64,000 nt of DNA from Dillenia suffruticosa (taxonomy: Eukaryota > Streptophyta > Magnoliopsida > Dilleniales > Dilleniaceae), in NCBI GenBank assembly GCA_033439265.1, contig JAVTVX010000013.1:20750500-20814499 (forward strand). Reading direction: 5' to 3'. The translations under genes and the position numbers were made by a program. The notes under the pieces were generated by a model. That model searched no databases and had not been told where the DNA came from. It saw nothing but the letters and a program-made list of their open reading frames with translations. Numbering within the stretch: the stretch's first letter is position 1; the number at the start of each line of letters is the position of its first letter. This document shows positions 60,924 to 64,000 of this stretch, piece by piece.

Positions 60924-61367
60924 TGTTGGAATTTAATTGATTCGATTCACATACAACGGAAGCATTCGGACAATTTTCAGAAAAACAAATATAGATCGGA
61001 TATAGGGTATAAATACCTCGAATGTGTAGAGACTCCAAAAGATCAATCGAACGTCCCTCGATCCGATTTCGCGGTCGGGATGGTGATCACAAGGTTAGTC
61101 GAATCACCACTACAGTGTCACAACGCCGCAACCCTCAATCCGGTGATTTTAGCGACGGGGAAATTTTCCTTCACGAAAATTTCTCATTCCCTCATTCTAT
61201 ATTTTTCTCTCTTCAGCAAGAACATCAAGAACAACATTCTGTTTTTGTTTTGTATTTTTGTTACATTCAATAGGTTACTTGGGGAGAGGTTATTAAATCA
61301 AAATGGGAGTTATGGGAAGTTATCCCATAACCCCTCAAATGCCCCACGATGGGCAATATTAAAACCA
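60924..61367 (-). repeat. Long terminal repeat (3' LTR) of a Ty1/copia element
   Basis: A 444 bp segment starts TGTTGGAATT and ends AAAACCA (TG...CA). It is followed at 61,371-61,381 by TCTCCCACTTG, which on the minus strand reads CAAGTGGGAGA, the usual copia polypurine tract that sits just before the 3' LTR. The five bases left of it, ACTAC (60,919-60,923), would be one target-site copy. The other LTR lies beyond the window, so the borders rest on these signals alone. Confidence 0.7.
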
Positions 61368-64000
61368 ATATCTCCCACTTGCACACGAGGGCATTTTACT
61401 TCCGTCACAAGATCACAACTCATGAGATCTTTCTTATCACCCTGTTGGACTTTCATACAGGATTGGGCGTCGTGCGACCGGCGAGTACACATGCAAGCAA
61501 AGACCTCTCTACACACCTGTTAGGATGATCGAGAAGCCATCATTAGTATAGAAATTAACTCGCTGCACCCCAGATCCAAGACTAATTACATCCATCGAAC
61601 TACTTTCCTCAACGAAAGTAATCCCCAATAAATGCTCGACTATGTATCCACTATTATGCTTACATCCCAACATGGATAGACATAATAGGCTAGCCGGTGA
61701 ATACAATACAATGATGTAATGTCAATTGGTCTTCCTTTTCCCAAACTCGAATCTATTAGCCTCAATTCAGCTGCTTTCACATACCTGTCCCTCAGACCTC
61801 AATTTATCTTCCGGGCCATCGGTAAACAGACTAAAGTAGCATCACTGAGTCAAGACTTCTAGAAACAGCCGAAAGTGATAATGGTGCAAGAGATCACACT
61901 CAATGGATCTCGGATCTCATACAGTGGGAACGGGGATCTAAAGAATATCAATGTCTCAAAATGATATTCCCACTATCCTTGGCCGTCATATCACACACGG
62001 TATGAAACGCGTGCCACAGTGTTATTCCCCCATCTCTCAAAGGGCATATGTCAGATTTCTCTAAGACTGTACAGGTATGGGACTCAGTCTACACATAAGA
62101 CTTTACCCAGAGATCTCAGAGAGAGTATCTCAGAGACAATATCACAAATCGCAGGTGATATCTGAGATCTCAAACCTGACTGCTTACAGGCAACATGGAT
62201 GTGGGTATTTCCATGTCGGTCATATCGCATATGACCTCATCCTGAACACATATCAGGGCGACTTATGTTCTAGTAGGGCCACTCTCAAAGCCTCTTACGA
62301 CTAGAATCCGTCTCATCTCCGCTCACTCAGAGTCGAAGGTGGTCACTCGTGTGAGAGAGTCAACCACGCCTGCCTGACATATCATTTATCACAACAAATC
62401 AGAAAATATATGACAATAAAATAGTGCTATAAGTAAGTGACTCTATCATGCACTCATGTCATATATATATAACGCAATAAGTATCAGCACAAAGTGAGAA
62501 ATGTTAATATACATACAAACCCTATGATTCCTATATCTCATACAGGAATCTCTCATAATGGGTTTATTGAAGGGATCAGCCAACACGCTGTATAGTAATG
62601 TACTTAATTTGTCACTTCACCCTTCTCGGTGATGTATCTCATAACGTAGTATTAAGTATCAATGTGTTTAGACTTACTGATGCTTAGGGTCTCAAGTGTG
62701 GTCAAGGGCGGCCTGATTGTCTCAATAAATCATCACTGGCCTCCCACTGTTTACCACAACCCCTAAATGATCCAGAAATTTCTGGAGCCAAACACTCTCC
62801 TGAACTGCAGCTGAGTGTATCACAAGCTCAGCCCCTATCATAGATAAAGATATGTAGGTTTGCTTCTTGCTACTCCAAGACAGCAAAACCCGACATGGAT
62901 TTGCATACATTCATATCACCAACTCAGTTGGTATCTGAATACCCAACAACACAAGATGCAAATCACCTCCTTCTTAACACAAGGAGAGGTCCGCAGTTCT
63001 CTCGAGATATCTCAGAATCCTTTCACTGCTCTCCAGTGATCCCTTCTAGGATTCGATCAATACCTAATTACCATACTGACTGCTAAGCAAATGTTTGATC
63101 GTGTACGCAACACTGCGTATATCAGGGTACCCAATGCACTGGTACAAGGATTTCCATTGCCCTTCACTGAGTCTTAAGGCTTATGTCAAGAATTAGCGTT
63201 TAACCTTTTAGCAATAAGAGTATCTTTAGGGTCGTAGTCGATTCCTCTGGATCTTAACTTCGAGGAAGAACTGAGTCTCACCCATGTCCTTCACATCAAG
63301 ACTCGACAATGTCCACGTCATCGTGATCATGAGATACTCTCTGTTGTTCCCAATCAACAGACTGTCATACACATAAGGACATGATCACAAGAACGTAAAT
63401 GGTATGCGCGATGATCCTCCTCGATCATCACTAAAACGTGAGATATCACCTTCTCGTAAAATCTCAAGTGCTACTGCCTGGATTGATGATTAAGGTCGCA
63501 TGTCGACTTCCGAAGTCAATGGACCTTATCATTCTGATCTATAGGAATAAAGCCAGATGTTCTTTATAGATCTTCTCATCCAAAACTCCCACTCAGGAGA
63601 ACAGTCTCAACGTTCATCTGGTCTACTCTAGATTTATATCATGTCCACGACAATCGCTAAAAGTAAACGGATCGAGATAATCTCGCCCTTAGTCTGAGTA
63701 ACCCATGATTATCAGATAGGCCTTATCCCTCAACACCGATCCATCGACCTTTTTCCTGATATTGAGAACCCACATGTTCTCAACAGCCCTACTACCCTCA
63801 GGCAAATTAATTAGATCCTAGATCTCATTGATTCTCATCAACTCCTTTTATCCATGGCCTTTAATTAATGGCTCTTCACAGAACCCCTAAGAACCTCTTG
63901 GACAGTTAAAAGATTTCTCGTAATCCTCAAGAGTCACACTGAGAGCCTCTCCCTCAATCGGGAAGCGACGGTTAGGTACGCGTCCTCGACTACTCTTAAG
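61368..64000 (-). mobile_element. Degenerate Ty1/copia retrotransposon, 3' part of pol plus downstream region
   Basis: Minus-strand reading shows reverse-transcriptase and RNase H relics. Near 63,340-63,390 a YVYDSLLIGNN segment stands where copia has Y-V-D-D, followed near 63,270-63,310 by SLDVKDMGE, the family's D-M/L-K-D-L-G-E block. VLRYLERTADLSL lies near 62,975-63,015. SWSSKKQTYISLSMIGAE and VWLQKFLDHLG (62,880-62,760) are the RNase H end. Stops and shifts occur between blocks and a catalytic aspartate is replaced, so it is inactive. About 1.3 kb of non-coding-looking sequence separates the RNase H end from the LTR. The 5' half (gag, protease, integrase) and 5' LTR are outside the window. 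Confidence 0.85.

Noticed and set aside
62380..62396. Alternative end of the copia LTR at CACAACA
   Set aside because: It pairs with TGTTG at 60,924 but no polypurine tract follows it, whereas 61,371-61,381 has the standard CAAGTGGGAGA (minus strand) next to a CA end.
1..64000. tRNA, rRNA, CRISPR arrays, prokaryotic operons, viral genomes
   Set aside because: None recognised; tRNA-like B boxes occur only in SINE-like contexts without a cloverleaf.

Overview
The window is nuclear DNA from a flowering plant, most likely a eudicot. The evidence is GT-AG introns, plastid targeting peptides, AT-rich intergenic DNA with many (CT)n/(GA)n microsatellites, and plant-only families: DYW-type PPR, GDSL lipase, plant TauE/SafE, biosynthetic threonine deaminase, CHUP1-like and thylakoid FKBP. 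Genes are well spaced. About half of the sequence is intergenic or intronic DNA carrying LINE, SINE, copia and foldback-type repeats.

Left to right: a decayed LINE (0.4-1.6 kb, -); the last two exons of an SR-protein kinase (6.2-7.1 kb, +) whose upstream exons I could not find; a complete 12-exon TauE/SafE membrane protein gene (9.7-12.9 kb, -); a gene-poor stretch; a LINE RNase H relic (20.0-20.2 kb, -); a DC8/ECP63-type LEA gene broken by two in-frame TAG codons (20.6-22.2 kb, -); SINE-like copies; an intronless PPR-DYW gene resembling EMB175 (26.8-29.5 kb, -); a decayed 5' piece of a UPL7-type HECT ligase gene (30.1-33.3 kb, +) whose second intron holds a ~972 bp foldback element; a 5-exon GDSL esterase/lipase (36.3-38.1 kb, -); two related YUCCA-like monooxygenase relics (39.8-41.3 kb, -); a complete 9-exon threonine deaminase (42.0-48.5 kb, -); a 2-exon CHUP1-like coiled-coil protein (50.7-52.4 kb, +); a 10-exon thylakoid FKBP18-like isomerase (53.0-59.9 kb, +); and the 3' part of a degenerate Ty1/copia element on the minus strand with its LTR at 60.9-61.4 kb.

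The genes do not form one pathway, but their neighbourhood is informative. From memory, SRPK4, an LEA gene, UPL7 and a GDSL lipase lie close together on Arabidopsis chromosome 3; a TauE/SafE gene neighbours ECP63 on chromosome 2; and EMB175 neighbours GDSL lipases on chromosome 5. The window looks like an ancestral block that Arabidopsis dispersed after genome duplication.

The items most worth a second look are the foldback element (long inverted termini, 10 bp target duplication, strand-asymmetric GC-rich minisatellite interior), the twice-interrupted LEA gene, the recurrent sense-strand (CT)n tracts just after 5' splice sites in five genes, and the duplicated YUCCA relics.
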